Assembly (NCBI GenBank): GCA_037367355.1 | Contig: CM074705.1 | Location: forward strand, 1,736,001 to 1,800,000 | Reading direction: 5' to 3' | From: Neoscytalidium dimidiatum | Taxonomy: Eukaryota; Ascomycota; Dothideomycetes; Botryosphaeriales; Botryosphaeriaceae | Length of the DNA: 64,000 nt | Made by a program: the position numbers and the translations under genes | Notes under the pieces: model-generated | What the model was told of the DNA's origin: nothing | What the model saw: the letters and a program-made list of their open reading frames with translations, nothing else | Databases searched by the model: none | Shown here: positions 11,456-24,404 of the stretch, one piece after another | How the letters are laid out: each line of letters opens with the position of its first letter | Numbering within the stretch: the first letter of the stretch is position 1

Positions 11456-12851
11456 TCACCCTTCCGGCCTCGAAATGGCGGCTTGTGGTTCATGATCCAT
11501 CCTCCAAATCCTGATCGTCTTGTCTAAACTCCCGCTCACAATCCACGGCTCAGTTGGGTGGGTGTCAACACTGAGTACAGGACCGTCGTGCCCATCCAGT
11601 TTCTGCATGATGTTTTTGCTGGAGCAATCCCAGAGGAAGATACTTCCGCACTCACTGCCGCTGGCAATGAAAGCTGACTGGTAAGGCGGTGTGCCGTATG
11701 TTCCAAATGCGCCGTTGAGACTGTACTTGCTGTTTTTATGGCCCTGGTACGTCTTGACGCATTTGCCCTTGCCAGTCACGTAGTCCCACAATCTGATTGA
11801 CGAGTCGAGGGTCCAAGCCAGGATGTATTTCCCGTTGGGTGAGAAGCGGACAGAGGTGACGGGGGCGTTATCTTCGTGGACGAGCGTGCGGAGGCATTGG
11901 CCTGTGGCGGTGTCCCAGACACGTCTGGCAATCTAGTCAGCATCGCAGTTGGAACGACAGGGCAGAAGAGAGAATTGCTCACATTAGCCCATCGCTAGAG
12001 CAACTAACGACCATGGTCCCGTCTCGCACAAAATCTACGCCACCAACCGGATCTGAATGCGCGGGTAAGGACTTCATGACGCGTGCAGTCCGGATGTCCC
12101 ATAGAAACACGGCTTCATCGTAGGAACCGCTGACAATTATGTTGCCCTTGGGGGAGATCGCGAGCGAATAGATGTAATTGTGGTGGCCTTCGAAGGGTAC
12201 AGACAGATCTTTGCCAGTTATCGCGTCCCATAACCTAATGTACTTGTCGTCGGAGCCAGAGGCAAGAATGCGGGAGTCCGGTGCCCAGGCCAAGGTGGAA
12301 ATACCAGCCATATGGCCTTCGAGAGTGTGCTGGATTTTACCAGTCCGCGCATCCCAAATCTTGATTGTAGCATCGGCAGCTGCCAGGGACATGTTAGCAA
12401 ATGCGATAACGCACGTTTCCAAAGCGCGATCTCGGGAGCGAAAGACGCAAAGGGCGCGCAAAAGGGGTAATAAGCTCTCTCACGCACAGGAACTTGCTAT
12501 CCAGCGGCCATCAGGCGAAAACTTGACGCACGACACGCCTTTCTTGTGGCCGCAAAGTTTCAGCTTCGCCCGGTAGCGGAGCTCGGTGGGCTTCTCGGGC
12601 AGGTCCATACTGGGCGAGCGCTGTCTGATGGGTGAGCGAGAGCCGGAACGCGGCGAGCGCGACCTCTCTCTTGACATTTCCCGAGGCGTGGCATCGAGAC
12701 TATCTTCGTCTCTATAGTGGTGTGCGGCTGGGCGCTCGGTGAGCTGGTAGGTAGGCGACGCGTCCAGGAAGGACGAGCGGTCGTGCGGAGACTCGATATA
12801 GCCGTCTTCGGAGCGACGTCTCTTGGGCGAGCGGCCATTGAAATCCGCCAT
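11456..12851 (-). CDS. SWD3: WDR5/Swd3-type WD40-repeat protein (COMPASS subunit)
   Basis: WD40 beta-propeller related to human WDR5 and yeast Swd3, a core of the Set1/COMPASS histone H3K4 methyltransferase in the nucleus. Three exons: 12851-12488, 12379-11983 and 11924-11456; introns of 108 nt (GTGCGT..CAG) and 58 nt (GTGAGC..CAG). Phases join cleanly to 409 aa. The N-terminal ~95 residues are a Ser/Arg/Pro-rich tail (RERSRSPRSGSRSPIRQRSP). The propeller follows with CGHKKGVSCVKFSPDGRW, TIKIWDARTGK, YIRLWDAITGK, VFLWDIRTARV, IRVWDTATGQCLRTL, IRLWDYVTGKGKCVKTYQGH and the last blade ending KTIRIW. The WDTATGQCLRTL and HPTEPWIVSGSLDKTI blocks fit WDR5. I chose the ATG of MADFNGRSPKRRR at 12851; an in-frame upstream extension exists. 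Orthology to Swd3 is inferred from repeats, not by phylogeny. Confidence 0.88.
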
Positions 12852-13053
12852 GTTGTCTGAACTGGGCGTGTTTGTGTTGTTGGTGGGAGCGGGCGCGCAA
12901 ACATGCGCTGAACAAAAGGGTCGGAGAAGGCTCGCGTCGTCCGCCGACACGCGCTGTCAATTCCGCCCTGACATCACCCCGCTAGCTGGCGAGAAAGCTC
13001 AGGGCTCCCCCCTCACCGACAAGTGTGCAGTTCACCACACAATCACCGCCGCA
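12852..13053. promoter_or_regulatory. Short divergent promoter SWD3 / ISC1
   Basis: Only about 200 bp separate the two start codons, so the genes must share promoter DNA. The assignment rests on layout; no specific site was identified. Confidence 0.45.
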
Positions 13054-14605
13054 ATGGACGCCCACGTTTCCGACGAAGCTCCCAAGCACATTCGCATCGT
13101 CAGCCTCAACTGCTGGGGTCTGAAATACCTCGCCAAGTTCCGCCACGAGCGTCTCTCTGAAATCGGCCGCCAGCTCGCAGCCGCCTCTCCGCCCCCGGAC
13201 ATCATTGGCCTGCAGGAATGCTGGACCAAGCAAGACTACGAATCCATCCGTGATACTCTACGTGAGAAGCTGGGATTGCAGTACAGCAAGTTCTACTATA
13301 GTGGCATATTCGGCGGTGGCCTCGTCATCATTTCACGATGGCCCATCGAGGAGACCAGCATGGTCCGCTATCCGCTGAACGGGAGGCCCACTGCTTTCTT
13401 CCGCGGAGACTGGTTCGTCGGTAAGGGCGTTGCCTGCGCCAGGATTCGCTTCGGCAAAGGAAAGAAGGATGTTGCTGAGGTCTTCTGTACGCATGTGAGT
13501 CTTTCGTCACCACACCGCCAGTTGCCCGGTTGAGAGGGAAAAAACTGACGCAGGCACACAGCTGCACGCCCCGTACGAACGGGAGCCCAACGACTCGTAC
13601 ATCTGCCACCGCACCGCACAAGCTTGGGAAATTGCAAAGCTCATGCGTGGGGCCGCCGAGCGAGGCCACCTGGTCATCGGCTTGGGTGACTTCAACATGC
13701 TTCCGCTATCCCTTGCTCATCGGCTCATCGAAGCACACTCCCCCGTTCGAGACGTCTGGCGTATTAAACACCCCGACTCTTCCATTGGTGCTGCCAAAGA
13801 CGAGGTCGAGCAGAGGCGTGGGAGACCTATGCCCACTGCAAAGTTCAACATCATCGAGAACGGAGCAACGTGTGACAGTGCCCTCAATACTTGGAGATGG
13901 AACGAGACGCATAGGAAGCGTCTGGAGAAGGGACTTCCAGTGACTGTTGAGGACACGGTCGAGGATCCAAGGGCAAAGCGCCTAGACTACATATTTTTCT
14001 CGTGCGGTGAGAGCAGCCCCTCCGCTAACCACGACACGGAATGGGTGCTCGACACAGTGGATGTAGGCATGACACAGCGGCACCCCCAGTTACGCTGCTC
14101 CCTCAGCGATCACTTTTCCGTCGAAGTGACCATCAGGCGTGCTGAGAATTCGTCCCCACGCACTGCGGCCTCTGCGTCGTCCCAATCCCTGTACACAGGC
14201 ACCTCAGTTCTGCCCGCATCTACATACGACGAGATCCTTGCCATGATTCACAAGTATACAGCCCGAGAATACCGCCAGAGGCGCCTCCGGCTGGGGCATT
14301 TCGTTGGCCAGCTGCTCGTCGCCATCGCATGCCTCGTCGCCGTGTGGTGGAGCCCCCGCAACTTCGTGTCCTTCATTTTGATGCTAGTGAGCACGCTAGG
14401 CCTGGCCGCGGGCGTTGTCGACGGCCTGATCGGCGGGCTGTTCGTCGGAAGCGAGCTCCGCGCGCTCAAGGAGTTCGAGTGGGAGATTAGAAACGCGCGG
14501 GCGGCGGCCGAGGGCCGCCCGGCGGAGCTATCCAAAGCGGTGGAAGATGAAGCAGTTGAGGAGGAGCAACCGCATCAAGAAAGCGATACGGCCGATGGGG
14601 TATGA
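13054..14605 (+). CDS. ISC1: Inositol phosphosphingolipid phospholipase C (Isc1 / neutral sphingomyelinase family)
   Basis: Mg2+-dependent hydrolase that splits complex inositol sphingolipids to ceramide; in yeast it is membrane-bound at ER and mitochondria. Two exons: 13054-13494 and 13562-14605 (67-nt intron), 494 aa. The DNase I-like endonuclease/exonuclease/phosphatase fold shows its catalytic landmarks: SLNCWG near residue 15, IGLQECW (metal-binding Glu), GGLVIISRWPI, CTHLHAPYE across the splice junction, GDFNMLPLS, KRLDYIFF and SLSDHFSVE (catalytic Asp-His). Two C-terminal hydrophobic segments (around residues 390-410 and 412-440) match the tandem TM anchors of the nSMase/Isc1 family. 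The acidic tail ends EEEQPHQESDTADGV. With the delta-8 desaturase at 38-40 kb it is the second sphingolipid gene in the window. Confidence 0.93.
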
Positions 14606-15249
14606 GAGAGTTTCAGTTTCTTCCAAGTTTCCTCCTTTTATTTCTCTCTTCTTTTTCTGGGAGATGGACTCAAAAAGCTGGAGACACTTCCGTTGTTCTT
14701 GATTTATGGGAGATGACGTTTTACCAACACACGAATCTGCTTGTTGTTTCTAGTTGGGACGCTTGCACACGGGTCGAGGCGCGACGATGCATGCAGTTGC
14801 TGCGGCGATATTGCCACGACGGATGCGTGAGGGCTACAGGAAGCTACGCCCGCGACGGCCATCCTCCGAGGAAGCAGGGCTGGGCGTGTAGTCGGCGAGT
14901 TTTACGTCTGTGATTACTACACATGGCAAGAAAGAGAAGGAGAGGGCGAGGGGCAGGGGGGAGGAGATGGGCGGACGAGGGTCACCGTGGACGGGCACTA
15001 CGTTTCCATCCGGTCATGTCCGGACGGCAGATGCAGGCTGTTGCAGGACGTTACAGGGGAGGACGCAGCACGGGAAGGGTGTTAGCAGAAGCGCAAGGCA
15101 AGCAGGCGGAGGCAGCCGGCAGGGCGCTGGTCACGTCGGGAGTAGAGTAAGAACCGGGCGAAAGGTCCGGGTAGCGTTGCGAGCCGTGCCGTGGGTAGCG
15201 CTGCCGTGCCGTTCGTGGCTGGCTCCGGCGGCTGCAGTACTGGGTCTTG

Positions 15250-15330
15250 CATATACATACACATACACATACACATGTACATGTACATACACATGCACAT
15301 ACACACTTACATACATACACACGCATGTGT
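15250..15330. repeat. CA/TA-rich microsatellite (ACATAC-type units)
   Basis: Imperfect repeats of ATACAC/ACATGT units alternate purine and pyrimidine for about 80 bp. Alternating tracts of this kind can adopt Z-like DNA; here they mark non-coding sequence and generate spurious Cys/Val or His/Thr frames. Confidence 0.85.
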
Positions 15331-18300
15331 AGCGCATGCGAAATATGGGCGGTCGGCTGCGGGATTGTGCGGCTGGGAGGACATGCGGTCCAGCGGCGGC
15401 AGGTGGTCTGGTGGATGTTCAGTCGGGATTGAGTGGTTTGTGCAAGATTGACTTCCCGCTCCCGCCCGCCCGTTGCTAGCGCCGTTTTGCATGGTGTCTG
15501 GTCGCCGTCATGGATTCCTTTTCCTGATACCTGTTGCATGCATGTTGGGTTGCACGCGGCATTCGAGATGGTGGAGATTAGATTGGAGATGTTGACAGAC
15601 ATGTGAGATTTCGCTGCTGCTCTAGGGCTTTTTCCGCTTCCCGCTTTCCCGCTTCCCGCTTCATGCTCATCCTGTGCCGCCTGCCAGGCCTCGTATTGCA
15701 TATGTATGCGTGTATGTATGCAAGCACGCTGCGCCACAGATCAGCGTGACAACAGAGACCCGGCCCTGGCTGCTGCAGTCGCCCCTTCACCTCTTCACCC
15801 TGCCTGCGGCGCCGTTTGATCAAATGCCGGCCAGGGACCAGGGGAGTCGATGAGTAAGTGACGCGTGAAGGAGGGGAACAGCTGATTGCCAGACCAGGTG
15901 GTGGGATTGTCAGCTGCAACTTGGCAAGCGGTTTGCTCCTGAACACTGCATGCTGCATCCATCTCTGGTTGCCGCACGCCGTGCCCTACATTGATGCTGC
16001 TGGACGGCGTTTCCGGCGAACGGCCACGGCTGCTACCGTGGTACATCAACGGCGGCAGCAGCCAGCACAAGCACTGGGTTCGGCCGTCCATCACCAGCGG
16101 ATGACCGTGGTTTGATGCGCCTGCTCCCTTTCCATCCCCGGCTGCTGGAGCAAAGCGTCTGCAGTGCTTTTCGCGCCCGCGTTGCCGACCCCCTGTTGTG
16201 CCCCGACGCCCCTCGCGATCGATGTCGGCGGCGAGTCAACGGCGACGGCCATCAGAGACATCTCACGGCCTCAATGAATCGACCATCAAGAAGCACGGAG
16301 CCTCACGGACGCAGATAGAAAAGCATTGACGGCTTCCTCAACTCCTTCCGTTCACACCACCCGCCCGCGCGCCCCGGAGGCCGTCCGCAATGTCCGTCTC
16401 CTCCCCAAGTGCCGCAGACTGCCCCGGCATCTACTTTCCCTCGAAACCCAACACTGGCACTGGTACTGGCACTGGCTTGCGCATGCCAAATCCAGAGGCC
16501 GCGTACGCACCCTGCCTCTTGTTCCTTGGAAAAGGCCACGCCCCCGGCTCCAGCTCTTTTTTTCTTCCCCACCGACCGGACATGGGGTTGAGTGGTCCCC
16601 GCCGGCACCACGTCCGAGATTCACCATCTCTCCGATTCACACACAGCGCGTAGAACCCTCTGAGAGGCACACGTAGCCCTGCCAGATCTCAGCTTGCTGC
16701 GCCGCTCCGGACCCCACACGGCCAACCTTCCCTCCCCTGCCCTCGTCGATAAGTCCCGATTACACAAATCTTCATTTTCGCGGCCTGGGCCGTTGAAGGT
16801 GCGTGCGTCCCAAACGTCCCAATCCGACCAAGGACGCGTGAGAAGGAGAGAGAGTGTGTGTGCTGCGGCACAGCAACCTCATCCTTCCCCCAAATATCCA
16901 CCAAGGGTGGATTCCTCTGCCCGGGACAGCCGTATTGCGTTATGCGGGCTCAATAAACTGCGCGATAGCCGAGTAAGATCTGCCGTGTGCCTCTGTGTCT
17001 TCTGGTTCCCCCCTGCCTGCGCTTTTCCTGCCCTGACCTGACCTGCCCTGCCCTGCCCTGCCCGTCCTCCTCTTCCTCTCTGTCTTACTCTTCCATTTCT
17101 TTCTCCACTTTGCCGGATGGAAAGGGCGCGGTTGCTGCGGCTTGTGCGCTCTGCGGGCCCCGCTCGCTCACCACCCCGCCCCGCTGTCAAATGGGCGCGT
17201 GTGTGCGTTGTGCTGTACGACATACGCCGTTGTGGTGCTGATCCGCGCACCCACCCACTCATCCCCCATCCCTTTCTCGCTCTTCTCTGCATCCACCACC
17301 GGCCATTCTGGTGACCGGTGCCTGAGCTGAATGCACAGCCAAATCTACCCATTACTCGTGCATCAAGGAAAAAAAAAACGCTTATCCAGGCGCTCTCTCG
17401 CCGTCGGCCGCATGCGTGGCTTGAACACCGCGTGCCAATCCCCTGTCGCACGTCAGAAGTGATAGAGAGAAAAATAAAATGTTCAACCACGCAGAAGCCA
17501 CAAAGCCCGCGTCGGGGGAATTTTCTCTCTTGAAAAAAAAAAAGAAAAAGAGGCTTACGAACAGCCCGCCTCGCAAGACACGATCTAATCCAAGATCTCT
17601 CCAACAACCCATGGTTCCACAAGGCAGAGCGAGAAGGGGAGAGGAGAGGGGATGCGACCCCGGTGAGCTGGCTTACATACAGATGGCGGCGTTCTCGGTC
17701 GCCATAGAACCCTCCCGGGATGCCGGAAAGGAGCTAATGCAACAGCAACATGCAGTCTTTTCTCCCTCTTACACCCACCCACCAACGCTACTGCTGCTGC
17801 TGCTGAGGTGGCGGTCTTAGGCCTCCTCCAGTCCCCGTCTCTTCCACCCCCCTTTAGCTGCTTGCGCCATCGTGACAGATACAAGACGCATGTCCCTCCA
17901 TCTCCATACGCCCACACTCACCGCAAATCTGTCGGAAGGCATGGTTGGCTGGCTGGCTGAGCGTCCCGATAAATCCGTCATCGTCGTCATCCGTTCATCA
18001 CCTCCCACTCTCACGCAAACCTACGTACCTGCCTTCCCAAAACCGAAGATGCATCATATGAAAGTCTTTCGTATATGCCATGTACAACGCCCGCGCCCGC
18101 GCCGCAAAGGGAGATCATGTACAGAACTGTGCCGCCACCGTCATCGTTGTGATATCGCGCGCAACGTTGCTGCGTTATGTGTTGTCCACAATATACGCAT
18201 CTGTTCACGCCCATTTAGCCGAGTTCAACGTTCCTGCTATTGGTTCATCCAAACGGGTGTGCATGCCAGGGGCCAAAGTGAAGACGCGAATGAACAGTAC

Positions 18301-18435
18301 GAACGCTCGATCTCGCAGGAAATATACGATGGATAGGTTCTGCAGAGGTTCCAAAACCTGCCCGGAGACGCATTCCGACGCTGACGAGGGAAGGAGGCCG
18401 ATTGGAAAAGGGATTGGTATCTGCGCGATAAGTAG

Positions 18436-18525
18436 TTTTTTTTTTTTTTTTTTTCATATAATCGGGATAGACGTGAATAGGATCCCTTTGTATCATCATC
18501 ATCATCATTATTATTATTATCATTT
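18436..18525. repeat. T19 homopolymer followed by an ATC/ATT triplet run
   Basis: A run of about 19 T at 18436-18454 is followed at 18495-18525 by ATC repeats grading into ATT repeats. This simple-sequence DNA lies in the gene-poor interval. Confidence 0.85.
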
Positions 18526-20787
18526 CGTTGTGTGACCAGGAAACGACATGAAGTTTCTGTTGCTGACGTGCGTCTATACGAGAGGATCGGAGTGCGTCTG
18601 TGTCCGAGTCCCGCAGGTCGGCAATGCGGCGGTAAGCGGCACATAGAAGGCAGGCGAAGAGGAAGGAGAGGGGGCCGACGTAGGACATCTCAATGTCTCA
18701 TGCCGCACGTTCGCAAAGACGTGATGTAGGTAGCAGGGGAAAAAGGGTCCAATGTCTTTATTAGTCGGGATCGCTGGACCGACCGTGTAGGCGGCCTCAC
18801 CGCAGTCCTCGATATTCCCTATTTGGCCAATGTCAGCTCTTTATGGCTAGAGATCGTGTACTCAACGGTGATGGTAGATGCGCGAATATTGTAGCGGTGT
18901 CAAGTCCAACTAGAGGAGGACTCCACTGTTTGGGTACTGGACCGGCAGTGGAGACGGGTGCGGTGGTCGCTTGTACCCATATGGGGTCCGCGATCATTGC
19001 GCATGTTTGAATGGGTAGTCTAACGGTCTCTTCAGTGAGGCCTTTTCCTTTTGCAGCGACAGTGGCGTCGACACCGGGCTTTTGCACGGTGGCGACATGA
19101 AGATCCAAGTCCTCCCAAAAGAAGGTCGGTGTAAGGGCATGGAGACGGTTCTCTCAAATGTAATGTGCGTCAGGACGATAGCCAGGGAGAGGTACCAAAT
19201 ACACGTATTGTTTTTGTCGTTCCATTTGATATGTAAACCTGATCCGAACACATAGGCGCATTTCCTTTCCTTCCTGCCAAATCACAAGGCATCCAAACAC
19301 GTATATAGCAGGCATTGGAGATAGCCAACCAGCCTCTTGCAGCTCAGCCAAACCGTCTAATAGATAGGGCGAAGCGTCGTTGGAACCAAAAGTAAGAAAG
19401 ATCGTTCTGGCCCAAGCCAGAAAAGAAGGCAAAAATCGGCTGTTGCAGACGCGGATTAGTCGAGATTTGCCACAACCCCATGGTGCCACAATTGGACCTT
19501 TTTTCCTCTTTAGTGATCGATCGCCGTGTCGTGTCTTTTGTCGGCCGTTTCATGAATTCGAGTCAACCCGTGCCGTTTCACCTGGAAAATGTCCCCGAAA
19601 TATCTGCAAATCGCGACTGCTTTTTTGGATCCCCAGCCATGCTCGCTCTTTCTTGTCCCCCCACACACAGCCCACACGAACGGATTCCTCCGCGCAACTT
19701 TCCAGACTTCGCAACCGCAGAAAAAAAAAAAAGATATCACCTGGCGTTTCGGTACCGAATCCCACGAGATGCGCATCGGTGAAAGCCGAACGTTCTTGTC
19801 CTATGCGTATTTTGCCGAGGCATGCGTAAGCCCACACAGTGACCAGGGTTGCGGTAGCAGGAGTGCGTCGAATAGAGAGCCTCAATCCAGTGGTTGAGGT
19901 GACGAGCCGGAGATGCCGGGGCATGGGTCATGTCCGTCCGAAAGTACTCCACGTGGATCCTGACAAGCCCTTGTTTTTTTTCTAGTTATCGGCGACCCGC
20001 ATTTTGCCGTTTTCGCCATGTCGGCACTTCGACATGTCGAAATTCAGACAAAATCAGCGGTGTCGGCGGGGCAGAGGGAGCCCCTCCTGCAGCTTCCTCC
20101 CCAAGAAAAAAGCTGCTGCGTCCGGACACGAGAGAGGTGAGAATCGCCTCTCGGCTGGCCTGCGGGAAAATGAGCGGCCGGGGGACCACGAGGAGAGAAA
20201 GCAGATGAGAACGAAAACGTTTCTTTTCCAAAGAGACGACGGAAAGAGACTCTGAGAGGAAAGTAGTGACGAAAATACTTAACACCGGAGTAAATGCCAA
20301 GACAGCGCTATCCGCCCAGAATATAGATCACATGAAAAGATGATGCTGGTGGAAAAAAACGAGGCGCATGAATGATGCGATTAGAAGGGAAAAGAAAAAG
20401 CAAAACGAAAAGCCGAGAAGGAACCAGGGCGCCACGCAACTATGCATGTTAAGGGACCACGAAGGCGCAGAGACAAGGCGCGATCGTGAAGGCCACAACA
20501 GAGCCCCCAGGGATACTTAGATCGGGTATATGTTGCTGAACATGATGGCATGCATCAAAAGGAAACAGACAGATGGCCAACGGTTGCACGCGCCTCAGCG
20601 CTGCAGCAGGGCTGCAGAGCAGGGTTTATGGACGGGAGCGAAAGCGAGGCGAGGCGGGGAACGCCACGGTGACAGCCTCTCTGACTGATTGTCTTCGCGT
20701 GCCCCTACCTCAAGAAAGTGATAAGCATGGCCTGATTGACGGGTCTCGACAGCCTCAACGTCGCTCTCTTCCGATTGTAGAATTAGA

Positions 20788-23700
20788 CTATGTCCCAAAT
20801 GAGGCGTCCACCGAAGCTGGATCCGATTTCTCGCCATTCAGGCACTTGAGCGTGTTCTCCAGAATCGCGACGTCTACGCGCAGCGTTGGCGAAATGGGCA
20901 CCAAACGGCGCAGGAACCTGATGGTGCGCTCAACAAGCCCGATGACACGCGTATGCGGAATAAGGTCGCGCATCCACGACTTGCGCACCGCTGCTAAGAC
21001 GAGACAGTTGCCGAATTGCCTGCCCGGCCGCAACGTCAGCATACCCTTGCAGAAGGATTGTTCTAGGCTGGACTTACGCATGAGCCGTGCCGAAAATATT
21101 GGTGACGATTAATCGCTGGTTGGCGTTCTCAATGCCGTCAAACGCGATAGTGCTCTGGATAGCAGACTCAACGCAGCGCTTGCTTGCCATCATGACTTTA
21201 TGCCAACTTGCCTTGGACAGCGAGTCTGATACCAAACTCTCGGAAGGGTCGGGCGAGTCGTTCTCGTCGGCTGGCGTGAAGCCGAACTGCTTCATCAAAA
21301 ACGTAGGAGCAGGGTTGGTGTGAATAGCCCAGTGGAGGATCGGTCTCGTGATGATGTATCTCGCACCGTAGTACTTGGCGCGCATGCGTGCCTTGTTAAT
21401 ATCATCCGATGGCTCATCAGAGTCATCCCACTGAAGCCATGCCGGGAGCGTCTCCCGCCATCCTTGGAGTTGCTCCTCAAGCATGTCATCGCGTATGGCA
21501 GCCCAGAAATTCTTCTTTCGTCCTTCTGCGTTTCATCAGCACAGTACAAAGCACCTCTAAAATGAACATCTTACGTTTGCTGTATAGAGCCAGATGAGTC
21601 CGATTAAGAATCTTGCGGAGTTGGATCTGGGCCGAATAGTACAGCCAATTCATCTCCTCAGGCGGATCCAACGGCAGCTCGGGATATATCTGGCTTGGTA
21701 GACCTATACGCTCCTCGTCCTTGGAAATTCCGCTCGGCCTAAGGTGACTCATTTCGGCCAAGATATCACTAAAGAATTAGCAGTTGACCACGAGATGGCT
21801 TTAAAGAAAATTGTAACAAACCTCTCAAGCTGCAGGCATGTCCAGTACAAGAACTTGATGAGATTCGTCTTGCGCCGATCCACGCCACTGGAAACTCCCG
21901 GAGCGACCTTCCTCAGGTCCATGCTGTCCGACACGTCGGGCTCCGGAGCATTAGGCAGAAGCGACTCCTTGTCTCTGCTGGAAAGTCAGTGCTAGTTCAA
22001 CTAGAGACTGGATAGAGGTCCTTACTTGTCAATCAGGACGCCACAAACTCTACACGCATAACAAATCCAACCCCAGCTCTCTAGAACCCGTGCCAATTGA
22101 CCCATGTAAAGACATGCAAGAACGCCAGCCTGTCCGTGGGAGAGATCGTTGCCGCCGTGGACTGCACCGAGTATTTCCACTGCGTAGGCATAATAGGCGA
22201 GGCCTGGAGTAATATCCATATTCCTTGCCGCGGTTTCCCTCCTTTCGGAGGTGGGGACCTGCTCTGTTGACGGTCTTCGACTCATGAGACGGGCTCCGTC
22301 AATACCAGGAGAGGGAATGCTCGCAAGCGTTGAATGAGATGATGCAGGCGAGGGCTTGATCGTAGCGGGAGGCGAGTCCATTGATGGCATCTGAAGAGAG
22401 CTACCCACAACCGTATTTGGACCTCCCAAGGGACCAGGAAGATGTGTCTTATGCTCACAAATCCTTCCCAGAGCGAGCACCAGGAGGACAATAGCATTGC
22501 CAATCGTCCGCTCTATGTGATTCCCTCTGCTGGGTGGAGTTCCGGGCTCTGGACCCGAGACGGGGCCGTTGTTTGACCTCTTCCTTTTGAGAGGGACTGC
22601 AGGATAGGTGTCCGGCACGGCGAAAGGAGATCTCGCGTTGTAATTACTTGCATCAGGGCTGTAACGTTGGATGAACTTCTCAACCATTGATGCCAGTCTC
22701 TCCTTGTCCAAAAACGGCTGGAGTGGATGCATATGGCTTAGATAGCTGTGATGTAAGCGTCTCACAGTCCGAACATCCAATTTCAAGGTACCATCAGGAT
22801 TCAGACCTCCCCAATTATTATGCGGGTCTGAGCGGTGGATCTCTGCTCCGGTGGGTGGCGCTGTAAATCCAATTCCCCAACTGTTGGTTCCAGGTGAAGG
22901 CGCGGGGGTGCTGACTACATCTTCTTCAGTACCTTCTGCTGCCGGACTACCACCATGTGCTCCGTCATAGAGGTCTTCGCCTTCACCTCTACCATAGAGC
23001 TTAAGTAATCCTCGGTTCTCTTCCTGCTCTCTCGGATAATTCGTTCCGCCGGGGATCACGTCTTTAAAAAAGGGCTGCATGGCTGACCAATCCATCAACA
23101 TAGTGTGGGCGGCGGTCGTGTGGTCGGCGGGTAATGTGATTTCGGCCTCGAAAAAGTCCGGGACCTGCGCGTGCTTCGGGCCGATTGTCTGGGCAGCGTC
23201 GGGAGGCAGAGAGTACTTGGGTCCGGACAGAGCTTTAGCCGCAGTAGTCGGCGGCTCGGACGACGTTTTCTCCCTAACTGGATCATAGGTACTTCCCTCA
23301 GCTTCTTCTGCTACAGCGGGCGTTGGCGCAGGGAATTGGTCCGATGGAGTCGAAAGCGTACCCTCTCCATTCTGATGGCCCCGGAGCTGACGCTCTATTC
23401 TATCGAGGCGGCCCGGAATGGACGCAAAGTTTTCCATAAGCAAGTTAACTTTCGTCGCGATGTCATGCAGCGTTCGATCTTGCCTGAAATTCCGGTGAGC
23501 ATGCCGCCAAAAGGGCGGTGAGGGTAAAAGAGGAAGGGGGAAAAAAAAATCAAGGCGGCTTACTTGGGCGGCGGCACTTCCTTGTACTCGCATTTCAAGC
23601 CAGACTCGCGGCAGAACTGGCATGGTCGTGCCTCGTCGCACTTCTGCTTGCGGTTGCGGCAGTTGTTGCAGGCCTGGAGGTGTAGTGTGAGTGTGACAGA

Positions 23701-24404
23701 GAGCGATATGGGTGCTGGGGGAGATAGCATACCTGCACGGCGCGCACTTGGCGCTTGCGGCCTGCACCAACGTAGTCGGCAGCCTGGCCATAGACACCTG
23801 GTTGAGGGTAAGGTGAGGGGTGATAGCCCTGGGTCGGACCCATCGGGGGTGGGCCATTGTAGGGATTGTGATGATTTGCTGGGGGAGGGTAGGGAGCCGG
23901 CGCAGCACCATTCATGTGGGGATCATGATTGGGATATGCGCCGGGATGGTGGCCACCATGGTCCATTGGTGGTGGAGGTGGAGGTGGATGCTGCTGCTGG
24001 TGAGGACCTTCGGGCGGAGGGGGACCAGAGGCGGCGAGCTGGCGCGGGCGGGTGTCGATGGGCGAGGGCTGGTTGGGATTGCTGGGCGGACGCGACAGCG
24101 AGTCCACAGAGTAGGACCTCGACGGGATGGTTACGGGCGGGGCATTGCCTGGACGTTGGTTCGGGTGCTGGCTGAAGTTGACGGGCTCAGGCAGGGCGCG
24201 TGGAGCGCGTGGACCGAGAGGCGTGCCCGGGACGGAAGGCGGATGTGCCTGGATTGGCGGTGGCGGCAGCGTGTTGGGAGGGTAGGCGGCGGGGGGAGGT
24301 GCTGGTTCGTGATACCGGGCAGGCGGTGGAGGAGGCACAGAAGAGTGAGGAGGGTAGTGAGTATCCAAACGGGGACGTTTGACGTCTGGACCATCGGCTT
24401 CCAT
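20788..24404 (-). CDS. Zn(II)2Cys6 fungal transcription factor
   Basis: Nuclear DNA-binding regulator of the Gal4-type class; target pathway unknown. Seven exons: 24404-23733, 23673-23564, 23483-22026, 21977-21822, 21768-21575, 21525-21078 and 21019-20788. Introns of 59, 80, 48, 53, 49 and 58 nt all have GT..AG ends, and phases sum to 1089 aa. Residues 1-215 are Pro/His/Tyr-rich. The binuclear cluster starts at the exon 1/2 junction: ACNNCRNRKQKCDEARPCQFC plus RESGLKC, i.e. C-x2-C-x6-C-x5-C-x2-C-x6-C. A basic linker and a predicted coiled-coil dimer element (LHDIATKVNLLMENF, RLDRIERQL) follow. The middle-homology part spans exons 3-7 (LRTVRRLHHSYLSHMHPLQPF, YYAYAVEILG, GQAGVLACLYMGQLARVLESWGW). 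The exon 4 acceptor is a CAGCAG tandem, giving two in-frame variants. I do not recognise the orthologue. Confidence 0.87.

Larger units (their letters stand above)
14606..20787. other. Gene-poor convergent interval of about 6.2 kb
   Basis: It lies between the 3' ends of ISC1 (+) and the Zn2Cys6 gene (-). I found no frame with a recognisable domain or splice structure. It contains an AC/AT microsatellite (15250-15330), purine/pyrimidine-asymmetric stretches at about 16.3-17.8 kb that resemble fungal 5' leaders, several A or T homopolymers (17367-17376, 17535-17545, 18436-18454, 19722-19732) and an ATC/ATT triplet run. Long untranslated regions, long non-coding RNA or a gene with short exons are possible. 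Confidence 0.45.

Noticed and set aside
15051..15737. 228-codon minus-strand frame with Cys/Val repeats
   Set aside because: Produced by the AC/AT microsatellite.
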